Below are positions 6,258 through 13,524 of a stretch of DNA of 13,975 nucleotides, in pieces. Below the pieces are notes generated by a model. That model did not search any database. It saw only the letters and a program-made list of their open reading frames with translations, and had not been told where the DNA came from. How positions within the stretch are numbered: position 1 is the first letter of the stretch; every line of letters begins with the position of its first letter. Origin of the DNA: Rhodoferax sp. Its GTDB lineage: Bacteria > Pseudomonadota > Gammaproteobacteria > Burkholderiales > Burkholderiaceae_C. A program made the translations under genes and the position numbers. The stretch is from positions 1 through 13,975 of the forward strand of contig JAQSDS010000427.1 in NCBI GenBank assembly GCA_029946045.1, written 5' to 3'.

Positions 6258-7841
6258 TCAATGCCTGAAATGGCGCACGCCTGAGTACACCATGGCGACA
6301 CCACGCTCATCTGCCGCGTCGATCACCTCTTGGTCGCGCATCGAGCCGCCCGGCTGAATCACGCAGGTGGCACCCGCATCGACCACCACATCCAGGCCAT
6401 CACGGAACGGGAAGAAGGCGTCGCTGGCAACTGCGGTGCCCTTCAGGCTCAGGCCTGCGTGCTCGGCCTTGATGCTGGCAATACGCGCCGAATCGAGCCG
6501 ACTCATCTGACCGGCGCCCACACCCATGGTCATGCCACCTTTGCAGAAAACGATGGCGTTGCTCTTGACGAATTTGGCGATGGTCCAGGCAAACAGCAGG
6601 TCCTGCAATTGCTCCGGCGTCGGCTGCAATTGGGTCACCACTTTGAGGTCGGCCAACTTGAGAATGTGGTTGTCGGCAGTTTGCATCAGCAGGCCCGAAC
6701 CCACGCGCTTGATGTCCATGGCGTTGCGGCCGTTGTCCCAGTCGCTGACACCACCCGGTGGCAGGGCAATTTGCAAAATACGCACATTGACCTTGCTCTT
6801 GAATACGGCCAGCGCTTCGGGGGTGAAGCTGGGTGCCATCAGCACCTCAATGAACTGCTTGGACATTTGCAGCGCAGCGCGTTCATCGAGCTGGCAGTTG
6901 ACGGCGATGATGCCGCCAAAGGCTGACGTGGGGTCAGTCTGAAAGGCCTTGCTATAGGCTTCCAGCGCATCGGCACCCACGGCCACGCCGCAGGGGTTGG
7001 CGTGTTTGACAATAACGCAGGCCGGGGCCTCGAAGCTCTTGACACATTCCCAGGCCGCGTCGGCATCGGCAATGTTGTTGTAGCTGAGTTCCTTGCCCTG
7101 CAATTGCACGGCAGTCACCAGCGAGCCGGGTGCCGGGTACAGGTCGCGGTAAAAAGCGGCGCTCTGGTGCGGGTTTTCACCGTAGCGCAGGTCCTGCAGC
7201 TTGATGAACTGGCTGTTGGTCTGTGCCGGAAACGGTGTCCGCACGGGGGTGCTGACGCCTTCCTCAAATGCGATCGACGACAAATAATTGCTGATGGCAC
7301 CGTCGTACTGGCTGATGCGGTTGAACGCCGCCACCGACAGGGCGAACTTGGTCTTGAGCGTTAAGCCTCCATCCTTTAATTCGGTCAGCACTTGCGCATA
7401 CTGCGAGGCGTCGGTCAGCACCGCCACATCTTTCCAATTTTTGGCAGCACTGCGCACCATGGCCGGACCACCGATGTCGATGTTTTCAATGGCGTCTTCG
7501 AGCGTGCAGCCGGGCTTGGCCACGGTGGCCTCGAACGGGTACAGGTTAACCACCAGCAGGTCGATGGTGTCGATGGCGTGGGCCTTGAGCGCAGCCATGT
7601 GCTCGGGCAGGTCGCGACGCGCCAACAGGCCGCCGTGCACCTTGGGGTGCAGAGTCTTGACGCGACCATCGAGCATCTCTGGGAAACCGGTGACTTCGGC
7701 CACCTCGGTCACAGGCAGACCCTGGTCGGCCAACAGCTTGGCGGTGCCGCCAGTGGACAGCAGCTTGATACCAAGCGCGTGCAGGGCCTGGGCAAATTCA
7801 ACAATACCGGTTTTGTCGGAGACAGAAATTAAAGCGTTCAT
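6258..7841 (-). CDS. purH: Bifunctional AICAR formyltransferase / IMP cyclohydrolase
   Basis: Catalyses the last two steps of purine nucleotide synthesis: formylation of AICAR with 10-formyl-THF, then ring closure to IMP. It has 527 residues, full length. The N-terminal cyclohydrolase (MGS-like) domain shows [22 protein letters not shown] (27-37), [13 protein letters not shown] (59-71) and [17 protein letters not shown] (119-135). The transformylase part has RYGENPHQ (219-226) and the catalytic Lys-His in [10 protein letters not shown] (K279, H280). It ends in GVRHFRH as expected. The ATG at 7841 gives the standard N-terminus, although the Shine-Dalgarno is weak. It lies 117 bases downstream of fis on the same strand, so it may be partly cotranscribed with dusB-fis or have its own promoter. 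Confidence 0.98.
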   Translation of the reverse strand: MNALISVSDKTGIVEFAQALHALGIKLLSTGGTAKLLADQGLPVTEVAEVTGFPEMLDGRVKTLHPKVHGGLLARRDLPEHMAALKAHAIDTIDLLVVNLYPFEATVAKPGCTLEDAIENIDIGGPAMVRSAAKNWKDVAVLTDASQYAQVLTELKDGGLTLKTKFALSVAAFNRISQYDGAISNYLSSIAFEEGVSTPVRTPFPAQTNSQFIKLQDLRYGENPHQSAAFYRDLYPAPGSLVTAVQLQGKELSYNNIADADAAWECVKSFEAPACVIVKHANPCGVAVGADALEAYSKAFQTDPTSAFGGIIAVNCQLDERAALQMSKQFIEVLMAPSFTPEALAVFKSKVNVRILQIALPPGGVSDWDNGRNAMDIKRVGSGLLMQTADNHILKLADLKVVTQLQPTPEQLQDLLFAWTIAKFVKSNAIVFCKGGMTMGVGAGQMSRLDSARIASIKAEHAGLSLKGTAVASDAFFPFRDGLDVVVDAGATCVIQPGGSMRDQEVIDAADERGVAMVYSGVRHFRH

Positions 7842-7889
7842 GGGTTAAGAGGTAGTTAATTTAGAAAGAAAAGGAGGGAGCCCCGAATG

Positions 7890-7931
7890 CGTCATAGCGA
7901 GCGTAGCGCGGCCTGCGGCCTCGCCCTGACG
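7890..7931. repeat. Hairpin in the fis-purH gap
   Basis: Nested inverted repeats: CGTCA (7890-7894) with TGACG (7927-7931), GCGAG (7897-7901) with CTCGC (7920-7924), and an inner GGCC-TGC-GGCC. No T-run follows on the minus strand. It could weakly separate fis from purH, or be a processing or repeat element. Confidence 0.45.
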
Positions 7932-7958
7932 GTAGTCAAGTCGCGAGACTCCATTGAC

Positions 7959-8195
7959 TTATTCGATGAGCTTGTGCTCCAACAGTTTCTTGCGCAAGGT
8001 GTTGCGGTTCAAACCCAGGTACTGAGCTGCTTTGGACTGGTTGTTGTCGGCGCGCTGCATCACCACTTCAAGCAACGGTTTTTCCACCACGGCCAGCAGC
8101 ATGTCGTACATGCCATTGGGTTCGCTGTGACCTAAATCGGTCAGGTAATTCTCTAAATTGCTGCGTACACAATCTGCAATATGCAGGGGTTTCAT
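7959..8195 (-). CDS. fis: Fis family DNA-binding nucleoid protein
   Basis: Homodimeric nucleoid protein that bends DNA and regulates growth-rate-dependent genes. It has 78 residues, short like other beta-proteobacterial Fis proteins. The C-terminal helix-turn-helix is unmistakable: NNQSKAAQYLGLNRNTLRKK (51-70). The middle helix PLLEVVMQRADNN is the dimerisation part. The ATG (8193-8195) overlaps the dusB stop by four bases (ATGA), so translation is coupled to dusB; the dusB-fis pair is a conserved operon in proteobacteria. I see no separate promoter. Confidence 0.95.
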   Translation of the reverse strand: MKPLHIADCVRSNLENYLTDLGHSEPNGMYDMLLAVVEKPLLEVVMQRADNNQSKAAQYLGLNRNTLRKKLLEHKLIE

Positions 8196-9250
8196 TGAAG
8201 TATCTCCATGTTCTTATTGAGGTCGCGGTCACGTTGATGCGTCTGGTACGTGGGCTGGGGCAAACGGTCCATGCGCGCATTGATTTCGTCAAAAAATTCC
8301 GCCACCGCAGCCCATTGCGTTTGGCAATCGGGCAGCGTGTTCATATGGGTCCGAAAAGCCTCGCCACCGGGCAGTTCCCGCACGTACCAGCCAATGTGCT
8401 TACGTGCGCTGAGCACGCCAATAAACTCGCCGTACAGGCGGTAATGGTCTTGCAGATGGGCCAGCAGCAGTTGCTTGACCTCGGCCACCAGCGGCGGTGC
8501 CAGTTGCTCGCCAGTAGCCAGAAAATGCACGATTTCCCGAAAAATCCAGGGCCGCCCCTGCGCTGCGCGGCCCACCATCACGGCGTCGGCACCGGTGGCC
8601 GCCAGCACGGCGCGCGCCTTTTCGGGGCTGTCGACGTCGCCATTGGCCACCACCGGAATGCGCAGCGCGGCTTTCACGGCGGCAATGGTGTCGTACTCGG
8701 CCTGACCGCGGTAGCCCTGTTCGCGGGTGCGGCCATGCACGGTCACCATTTGCACGCCAGCCGATTCGGCCGCCCTGGCCAATTGCACCGCGTTTTTGGC
8801 GTTGTTGCACCAGCCGGTGCGCATCTTGAGCGTCACTGGCACACCCAGGGGGGCGCAGGCCTGCACCACCGCCGAGACAATGTCCAGCGCCAGCGTCTCG
8901 TCCTGCATCAGGGCCGAACCCGCCCATTTGTTGCACACTTTTTTGGCTGGGCAGCCCATGTTGATGTCAATGATCTGGGCACCCCGGTCGATGTTGTAGC
9001 GCGCGGCATCGGCCATCATGGGCGCATCGGTGCCGGCAATCTGCACGGCGATGGGGCCGGGCTCGCCGTCGTGGTTGGCGCGCTGCGAGGTCTTGAGCGA
9101 ACGCATCAAATCGGGCCGGCTGGTGACCATCTCGCTCACCGCGTAACCCGCACCCAAGCGCTTGCACAACTGGCGAAACGGCCGATCGGTCACCCCCGCC
9201 ATGGGGGCGACAAAACAAGCGTTGGGCAAAACGTAGGGACCAATGTTCAT
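8192..9250 (-). CDS. dusB: tRNA-dihydrouridine synthase B
   Basis: FMN- and NADPH-dependent enzyme reducing specific uridines in tRNA to dihydrouridine. It has 352 residues. Visible are the N-terminal APMAGVTDRPFR (15-26), VQIAGTD (69-75), INMGCPAKKVCNKWAGSALM with the predicted catalytic Cys at 100, LKMRTGW, TVHGRTREQGY (phosphate and tRNA side) and VVANGDVDSPEKA with DAVMVGRAAQGRPW (FMN-binding barrel end). The C-terminal helical tRNA-binding domain is shorter-lettered but present. The presence of fis immediately downstream supports DusB over DusA or DusC. No good Shine-Dalgarno precedes the ATG at 9250. A terminator-like hairpin lies about 25 bases upstream of it. Confidence 0.96.
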   Translation of the reverse strand: MNIGPYVLPNACFVAPMAGVTDRPFRQLCKRLGAGYAVSEMVTSRPDLMRSLKTSQRANHDGEPGPIAVQIAGTDAPMMADAARYNIDRGAQIIDINMGCPAKKVCNKWAGSALMQDETLALDIVSAVVQACAPLGVPVTLKMRTGWCNNAKNAVQLARAAESAGVQMVTVHGRTREQGYRGQAEYDTIAAVKAALRIPVVANGDVDSPEKARAVLAATGADAVMVGRAAQGRPWIFREIVHFLATGEQLAPPLVAEVKQLLLAHLQDHYRLYGEFIGVLSARKHIGWYVRELPGGEAFRTHMNTLPDCQTQWAAVAEFFDEINARMDRLPQPTYQTHQRDRDLNKNMEILQ

Positions 9251-9270
9251 GCGAACGAGTTCAAAACAAA

Positions 9271-9291
9271 AAAATACCAGCGGATCGCTGG
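9271..9291 (-). terminator. Terminator-like hairpin in the dusB leader
   Basis: On the minus strand CCAGCG-ATC-CGCTGG (9277-9291) forms a perfect 6-bp stem followed by TATTTTTTTG, ending about 20 bases before the dusB ATG. It resembles an intrinsic terminator in the 5' leader (an attenuator), but could instead be a palindromic operator. Confidence 0.4.
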
Positions 9292-9362
9292 AGACAAAAA
9301 AAGGGGTGGGGATAGCAGATTCTAGCTGCCCAAAATTTCAGCAAATGAAATAAATGCCGATG

Positions 9363-9390
9363 CCGACAGAGATTTTTCAAAACCTATACT
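9363..9390 (+). promoter_or_regulatory. Candidate promoter for the YqaA-type gene
   Basis: CCGACA (9363-9368), 16 bases, then TATACT (9385-9390). The ATG lies at 9400, so the leader would be only a few bases long. Confidence 0.4.
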
Positions 9391-9399
9391 CCGACAGCC

Positions 9400-9870
9400 A
9401 TGGAACTCTGGATCGATCACCTCCTCACCCTGCTGGCGCTGCCCAAGTTTGGACTCAGCAGCGTTTTTGTGGTGTCGTTCGTGTCAGCCACCCTGCTGCC
9501 CCTGGGCTCGGAGCCGGTGGTGTTCGGTCTGGTGGAACTCAATCCGTCACTGTTCTGGCCGGCCATCGCCGTGGCCACCATCGGCAACAGCCTGGGCGGC
9601 GCCGTCACCTGGTGGATGGGACTGGCTTCACACAAAGTGGTGGACAAATACCAGCACTCCAAACACCACCTGCGCGCGCTGGCCTGGCTGGAGCGGCTCG
9701 GCCCCAAGGCCTGCCTGCTGGCCTGGCTGCCCATTGTGGGCGACCCGCTATGCGCGGTGGCGGGCTGGCTGAAACTGCCGTTCTGGCCCTGCCTGGGTTA
9801 CATGGCCATCGGCAAATGCGCCCGCTACATCACCATGACAGCGGCGCTGATGGGGGCTTTTGGAGGCTAA
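9400..9870 (+). CDS. yqaA: YqaA family small membrane protein (DedA/VTT-like)
   Basis: Inner-membrane protein of 156 residues in the SNARE-associated/VTT (DedA-related) superfamily; the physiological role is not established. Hydrophobic segments lie at about 17-45, 50-70, 100-125 and 130-153. Family features are the re-entrant-loop-like SATLLPLGSEPVV near the N-terminus, TIGNSLGGAVTWWMG (about 61-75), and GPKACLLAWLPIVGDPLCAVAGWL (about 101-124) with the conserved P-x-x-G-D-P. Several members are annotated as YqaA. The gene is divergent from dusB. It is convergent with the mazEF-like pair, 23 bases from the toxin stop. No clear Shine-Dalgarno. Confidence 0.88.
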   Translation: MELWIDHLLTLLALPKFGLSSVFVVSFVSATLLPLGSEPVVFGLVELNPSLFWPAIAVATIGNSLGGAVTWWMGLASHKVVDKYQHSKHHLRALAWLERLGPKACLLAWLPIVGDPLCAVAGWLKLPFWPCLGYMAIGKCARYITMTAALMGAFGG

Positions 9871-9872
9871 CA

Positions 9873-9899
9873 GCCTGACTGACTTTCGGTGGGTCAGGC
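9873..9899. terminator. Hairpin between yqaA and the mazF-like gene
   Basis: GCCTGAC (9873-9879) and GTCAGGC (9893-9899) pair perfectly across a 13-base loop, between two convergent genes and covering the toxin stop. No T-run, so a weak two-way terminator at best. Confidence 0.4.
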
Positions 9900-10217
9900 C
9901 AAGCCAAGAAAAACCGCGAGTGCGCGATTCACGGCCAGCATGACTTCACCGTCCAGGTGCCCCAATACCGTGCCAATTTTTTCACGCGAGATGGATTGCG
10001 GTTTGTCCACCATGACCTGCGAGGTTTTGTTTATTCCGTTGCCGTCAGTAGGCTTGACCGTGATGCGAAACAGCGGTGTGGCGCGCAAATCACTGGTCAC
10101 CGGCAGAATCGTCACCGAGGGGTGTGCATCAAAGAGATCAGACTGGATCACCAATGCGGGGCGGGGTTTGCCCAGATCCCCTTGCAATGCAACCGTGACC
10201 AGGTCGCCGCGCTTCAA
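9894..10217 (-). CDS. MazF/PemK family toxin
   Basis: Predicted sequence-specific endoribonuclease toxin of 107 residues, the usual MazF length. Conserved features are the N-terminal MKRGDLVTVALQGDLGKPRPALVIQ (beta barrel with the GKPRPALV loop), SVTILPVTSDL, FRITV, and the C-terminal SQVMVDKPQSISREKIG, then LGHLDGEVMLAVNRALAVFLG. The start overlaps the antitoxin stop by four bases (10214-10217), giving an antitoxin-toxin operon with coupled translation. The gene looks intact. Its cleavage specificity cannot be read from the sequence. Confidence 0.94.
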   Translation of the reverse strand: MKRGDLVTVALQGDLGKPRPALVIQSDLFDAHPSVTILPVTSDLRATPLFRITVKPTDGNGINKTSQVMVDKPQSISREKIGTVLGHLDGEVMLAVNRALAVFLGLA

Positions 10218-10426
10218 TGCCAGCCTTCGGTGTCAGCCGCAGCTAACAGCCACTCGGTAGTTTCTTTTTCCTGCGCGTCGTTCTTTAGCAGCAGAGACTG
10301 ACGACAGCACTCCTGTGCAAAGCCCGCCCGACGCGTATCTGGCACCCAAATTTGCACGGGCCGCAAGCCGGATTCACGCAAAGCCGTGCGGTGCTTTTGT
10401 ACTCTCTCTGATGTGCTTGAGGGCAT
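10214..10426 (-). CDS. MazE-like antitoxin (DUF3018 family)
   Basis: Antitoxin of 70 residues for the downstream MazF-like toxin. The N-terminal half carries the DUF3018 signature: RVQKHRTALRESGLRPVQIW, then VPDTRRAGFAQECCRQSLLL. The acidic C-terminal tail (DAQEKETTEWLLAAADTEGW) would wrap the toxin. The ATG at 10426 has AGGAG six bases upstream. By analogy the N-terminal part dimerises and binds DNA; the two 15-bp repeats at the promoter are the likely operators. Confidence 0.92.
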   Translation of the reverse strand: MPSSTSERVQKHRTALRESGLRPVQIWVPDTRRAGFAQECCRQSLLLKNDAQEKETTEWLLAAADTEGWH

Positions 10427-10445
10427 GATGAACTCCTGATTTTCA

Positions 10446-10460
10446 TTGTTACATGCAACA
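10446..10460 (-). promoter_or_regulatory. Operator-like repeat, proximal copy
   Basis: TTGTTACATGCAACA, near-palindromic (TGTT...AACA). It lies just downstream of the -10 of the antitoxin-toxin promoter and is identical to 10476-10490. Confidence 0.65.
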
Positions 10461-10488
10461 TCATAAGCCCGTTATTTGTTACATGCAA
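10460..10488 (-). promoter_or_regulatory. Promoter of the mazEF-like operon
   Basis: On the minus strand TTGCAT (10488-10483), 17 bases, TATGAT (10465-10460). The -35 lies inside the distal repeat and the -10 abuts the proximal repeat, as expected for tight autorepression. Confidence 0.6.
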
Positions 10489-10490
10489 CA
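10476..10490 (-). promoter_or_regulatory. Operator-like repeat, distal copy
   Basis: TTGTTACATGCAACA, the second identical copy. It is exactly 30 bases from the first, about three helical turns, so both sites face the same side of the DNA. Confidence 0.65.
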
Positions 10491-10505
10491 CATCCCGCAA
10501 TCCCT

Positions 10506-10525
10506 GTTCAGTTCAGGAACTGAAC
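10506..10525. repeat. 20-bp palindrome across the ychF stop codon
   Basis: GTTCAGTTC and GAACTGAAC pair perfectly around a two-base centre. It overlaps the last codons and stop of ychF. Without a following T-run on the minus strand it is not a standard terminator; on the plus strand AAAAAG follows. Confidence 0.55.
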
Positions 10526-11601
10526 AAAAAGTTCATCACGTCGCCGTCCTTGACGACGTAGTCCTTGCCTTCGGCGCGCATCTTGCCGGCATCTTTGGCG
10601 CCCTGCTCACCTTTGTAGCTGATGTAGTCGTCATAGGCAATGGTCTGGGCGCGGATGTAGCCCTTCTCGAAATCGGTGTGAATCACCCCTGCGGCCTGCG
10701 GACCGGTGTCGCCCTTGTGAATGGTCCAGGCGCGCACTTCCTTGACGCCGGCGGTGAAATAAGTCTGCAGACCCAGCAGATCGTAGGCGGCGCGAATCAG
10801 GCGGTTCAGGCCCGGCTCATGCAGGCCCATTTCTTCCAGGAACATCTGGCGGTCTTCGTCGCTCATGTCGGCCATTTCGGCCTCCAGCTTGGCACTGATG
10901 GCCACCACCGGGGCTTTCTGGGCGTCAGCATAGGCGGTCAAACGGTCCAACAAGGGGTTGTTCGCAAAGCCGTCTTCTGCCACATTGGCGACGAACATGG
11001 CAGGCTTGGCCGTGATCAAAAAGAACTGTTTCAACAAAGGCTGTTCTTCCTTGCTGAAGTCGAGGGCGCGCACTGGCTTGGCTTCGTTGAGGGCAGCCTG
11101 GCAGCGCTCCAGGATGCTGACCAGTTTGACTGCTTCCTTGTCGCCGCCCGATTTGGCAGCCTTTTGGTAACGCGACAGCGCCTTGTCCACCGTGCTCAGG
11201 TCGGCCAGGCAGAGTTCGGTTTGGATCACCTCGATGTCAGAGATCGGGTCGACCCTGCCCGACACATGGATCACGTTGTCGTCTTCAAAACAGCGCACCA
11301 CGTTGATGATGGCGTCGGTCTCGCGGATGTGCGCCAAAAATTTGTTGCCCAAGCCCTCACCCGTGCTGGCACCGGCCACCAGACCGGCAATATCGACGAA
11401 TTCGACAATGGCGCGCTGCACACGCTCAGGGTGCACGATCTTGGACAGTGCGTCCAACCGGGCGTCGGGCACTTCAACGATACCCACATTGGGCTCGATG
11501 GTACAAAAAGGGTAATTTTCCGCCGCAATACCAGCCTTGGTCAGCGCGTTGAACAGGGTCGATTTACCGACGTTGGGCAAGCCCACGATGCCACATTTCA
11601 T
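10513..11601 (-). CDS. ychF: Redox-regulated ATPase YchF (OLA1 family)
   Basis: P-loop ATPase of the TRAFAC/Obg class that binds ribosomes and is linked to the oxidative stress response. It has 362 residues, the family length. The N-terminal G domain shows [17 protein letters not shown] (P-loop), [14 protein letters not shown] (G2 region) and [20 protein letters not shown] (G3). The C-terminal TGS domain is seen from [18 protein letters not shown] through [10 protein letters not shown] to [14 protein letters not shown] chose the ATG at 11601 ([14 protein letters not shown]) with AAGGA about ten bases upstream. The frame opens nine residues earlier (11628), but that adds MLINKDSRI, which family members lack. 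Confidence 0.96.
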   Translation of the reverse strand: MKCGIVGLPNVGKSTLFNALTKAGIAAENYPFCTIEPNVGIVEVPDARLDALSKIVHPERVQRAIVEFVDIAGLVAGASTGEGLGNKFLAHIRETDAIINVVRCFEDDNVIHVSGRVDPISDIEVIQTELCLADLSTVDKALSRYQKAAKSGGDKEAVKLVSILERCQAALNEAKPVRALDFSKEEQPLLKQFFLITAKPAMFVANVAEDGFANNPLLDRLTAYADAQKAPVVAISAKLEAEMADMSDEDRQMFLEEMGLHEPGLNRLIRAAYDLLGLQTYFTAGVKEVRAWTIHKGDTGPQAAGVIHTDFEKGYIRAQTIAYDDYISYKGEQGAKDAGKMRAEGKDYVVKDGDVMNFLFSS

Positions 11602-11718
11602 GATTCTGGAGTCCTTATTAATCAACACCCTTTTGCACCATCAAGCCCAACATGGGCATGGTGGAAGTGCCGAAACCGCAAAAGGCGGATCGCTATTACG
11701 CAAAAGTCAGTCTCGTCC

Positions 11719-11755
11719 ACATGGCGTTGTTGCGCCATGTTTTGTCCTGTTTTTG
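11719..11755 (+). terminator. Terminator-like hairpin on the plus strand
   Basis: ACATGGCG (11719-11726), loop TTGTTG, CGCCATGT (11733-11740), then TTTGTCCTGTTTTT. It has the shape of an intrinsic terminator, but no annotated plus-strand gene precedes it closely. Confidence 0.45.
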
Positions 11756-11900
11756 CCGGGAATTTACCGTGCCAATTGTACTGACCAGTGAATCATCGCT
11801 CTGTCGGTGTGCTGGGTCGGCACATGGCGTCTGCTTGTCCCCATCGACACCTATGATTTCCCATACCTCGACATTACAGCTAGACTCAGCTTGCAATCAC

Positions 11901-11929
11901 TTGACAGATCACATTTAACGGAATGTATC
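11901..11929 (+). promoter_or_regulatory. Candidate promoter of the HD-GYP gene
   Basis: A perfect -35 TTGACA (11901-11906), 17 bases, then TGTATC (11924-11929), a poor -10. It lies about 60 bases before the chosen ATG at 11990. Confidence 0.35.
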
Positions 11930-11989
11930 CTGAGCGTCAACCGGTGCTTGTTTCTACCGTTCCCAATCATTTTCTTTCGATCGCGCAAG

Positions 11990-13117
11990 ATGCCCTTATC
12001 CACAGCCACCTCGAAATTGCTTGATGGAGCCAGCACACTGAACGGTCGTCTGGCCGATTTGCATCAACACCTGCTTCAGGTGCTGCCCGATGTGGATCGG
12101 ATCGCCTGCGCTTTGTATAACGCCAATGACGACACGCTCAAAACCTTTATCAACAGTACCCGCACCGGCGAGGCCATTGAAGGCTACGAGTACAAGCTCT
12201 CGGACAGTGGTTCGCTGAGCGATTTGGCAAGGACTGGCGAATTTCGCGTTTTAGACAATATTGCCAGTGCCGTCCACGCTTCCAATATGCACTCCAAATG
12301 GCTGCTTAAGCAAGGATATCAATCGTCGTTCACGGTGCCAATTTACGATCAGGGCAGTTTGCTTGGGTTTGTCTTTTTTGACTCCATGCAGGCGTTCGCC
12401 TTCACACCCACGGTGCAACGCGATCTGGTGCTGTACTGCAGTCTGATCAGCATGTCTATTTCCAATGAAATGGGGGCGGTACGCACCATGGTGGAGTCCA
12501 TTCGGATCGCCAGAGAGCTGACCATGATGCGCGACTTTGAGACCGGCAAGCATTTGGAACGCATGGCTCAGTATTCGCGTTTGATTGCCAAATACGTGGC
12601 TCCCAGGCTACACCTTAGCGATGAGGTCGTCGAGCATGTCTACATGTTTGCGCCTCTGCACGACATAGGAAAAATTGGCATACCTGATTACATCCTGCTC
12701 AAGCCCGGAAAGCTCACCCAGGACGAACAAAAGATCATGGATTCCCATGTTGAGTTGGGCGTGAAGCTGATTGAACGCATCTCTGGGAGCGGCGGTGCCA
12801 CGCGCTTGCCTGACTCATCCATTCTCATGAACATTGTCAAATCCCACCACGAGGCCTTGGATGGCTCTGGCTACCCTCAAGGACTGAAGGGCGCTGATGT
12901 ACCCATTGAGGCACGGATCGTGATGGTGGCAGACATCTTTGACGCGCTAACCGCCGAGCGGCCTTATAAAAGCATCTGGTCTACTGCCGATGCCCTGACC
13001 GAGCTTCAAAGCTTGGCGGCGGCGGGCAAGGTGGATGCTTTGTGTGTCGAGGCACTGGTGTCGAATCTTGATCAGATACTTACCATCCAACACAAGTACT
13101 CTGACACAGTAGCTTAG
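11990..13117 (+). CDS. GAF-HD-GYP domain protein, predicted cyclic-di-GMP phosphodiesterase
   Basis: Signalling protein of 375 residues. The N-terminal GAF-like domain (about 20-160) has DRIACALYNANDDTLKTFIN and SFTVPIYDQGSLLGFVFFDS and would sense a ligand or redox state. A linker helix with RDFETGKHLERM (181-192) leads into the HD-GYP domain: HDIGKIGIPD (H224, D225), SHVELG (H253), HHEALDGSGYPQGLKG (H286, H287, GYP at 294-296) and VADIFDALTAERPY (D315). All metal and GYP residues are present, so it should be active against c-di-GMP by family knowledge. I chose the ATG at 11990. The frame is open to 11807, but those 61 residues look non-coding. There is no clear Shine-Dalgarno and no transmembrane segment. 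It stands alone with no response-regulator receiver domain. Confidence 0.92.
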   Translation: MPLSTATSKLLDGASTLNGRLADLHQHLLQVLPDVDRIACALYNANDDTLKTFINSTRTGEAIEGYEYKLSDSGSLSDLARTGEFRVLDNIASAVHASNMHSKWLLKQGYQSSFTVPIYDQGSLLGFVFFDSMQAFAFTPTVQRDLVLYCSLISMSISNEMGAVRTMVESIRIARELTMMRDFETGKHLERMAQYSRLIAKYVAPRLHLSDEVVEHVYMFAPLHDIGKIGIPDYILLKPGKLTQDEQKIMDSHVELGVKLIERISGSGGATRLPDSSILMNIVKSHHEALDGSGYPQGLKGADVPIEARIVMVADIFDALTAERPYKSIWSTADALTELQSLAAAGKVDALCVEALVSNLDQILTIQHKYSDTVA

Positions 13118-13118
13118 A

Positions 13119-13157
13119 GGCGGCTTTTGCCGCCCAGGCTTGCACAAGACGTGCAAG
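13119..13157. terminator. Two tandem hairpins between convergent genes
   Basis: GGCGGC-TTTT-GCCGCC (13119-13134) directly after the HD-GYP stop, then CTTGCAC-AAGAC-GTGCAAG (13139-13157) before the rhodanese stop. Perfect stems, but no T-run; probably a shared two-way termination zone. Confidence 0.5.
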
Positions 13158-13167
13158 GATGGTTCAG

Positions 13168-13524
13168 TTAGCCCAAAAACTTGCCCCAGGCTCCGATGTT
13201 GTACACGTCCCGGTAGCCATTCTTCTTGAGCAACAATTTGGCCATGCCGCTGCGTGTTCCGCTGGCACAGCAAAGAACAACCGGCGATGACTTGGGTATC
13301 TCGCCAAGTCTGCTGCCCAATTCTTGCAGAGGGATATTGATTGTTCCCGGGGCGTTCGCGCTGGCAAACTCAGCAGCCGATCTGACGTCTACAAAGAGAG
13401 CGCCGTTCTTCTTGAGTTCGGGCAACAGGGCAACGACTCTTTTCGAATTCCACCACTTGTAGCCAAACCAAAGAGCCACAGCCAGGATGGGCCAATACTT
13501 TTGAAATAAATCCAATAAATCCAA
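13168..13524 (-). CDS. Membrane-anchored rhodanese-like protein
   Basis: Single rhodanese domain behind one N-terminal membrane segment (YWPILAVALWFGYKWW, about 10-25). The domain shows ALFVDVRSAAEFASANAPGT and the active-site loop CCASGTRSGMA with the catalytic Cys at about 86 and the loop Arg at 91. It would handle persulfide sulfur, or act as a sulfur-relay or redox protein at the membrane; the substrate is unknown. I chose the TTG at 13524 (118 residues), because AAGGAG lies six bases upstream. An ATG at 13548 (126 residues) and a GTG at 13575 (135 residues) are in frame, but the Shine-Dalgarno would then sit inside the coding region. The gene is divergent from the FAD monooxygenase gene and convergent with the HD-GYP gene. 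Confidence 0.9.
   Translation of the reverse strand: MDLLDLFQKYWPILAVALWFGYKWWNSKRVVALLPELKKNGALFVDVRSAAEFASANAPGTINIPLQELGSRLGEIPKSSPVVLCCASGTRSGMAKLLLKKNGYRDVYNIGAWGKFLG

Larger units (their letters stand above)
11602..11989. other. Intergenic region of 388 bases without a recognisable gene
   Basis: Lies between divergent ychF and the HD-GYP gene. It holds the ychF leader, a plus-strand hairpin with a T-rich tail (11719-11746) and a candidate promoter (11901-11929). A frame open from 11652 to 11918 has no recognisable protein features. An upstream extension of the HD-GYP frame from 11807 covers part of the region but does not look coding. Confidence 0.6.

Noticed and set aside
8195..9325. 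376-codon open frame on the plus strand
   Set aside because: Antisense shadow of dusB, caused by high GC; no recognisable domains.
10453..11784. 443-codon open frame on the plus strand
   Set aside because: Antisense to ychF. The translation is rich in His, Gly and Val with no family features; the ychF frame is unmistakable.
11652..11918. 88-codon open frame in the ychF/HD-GYP gap
   Set aside because: No recognisable protein features; it crosses the terminator-like hairpin and overlaps the candidate promoter.
11807..11989. N-terminal extension of the HD-GYP protein
   Set aside because: The 61 extra residues look non-coding, and a candidate promoter lies inside the stretch.
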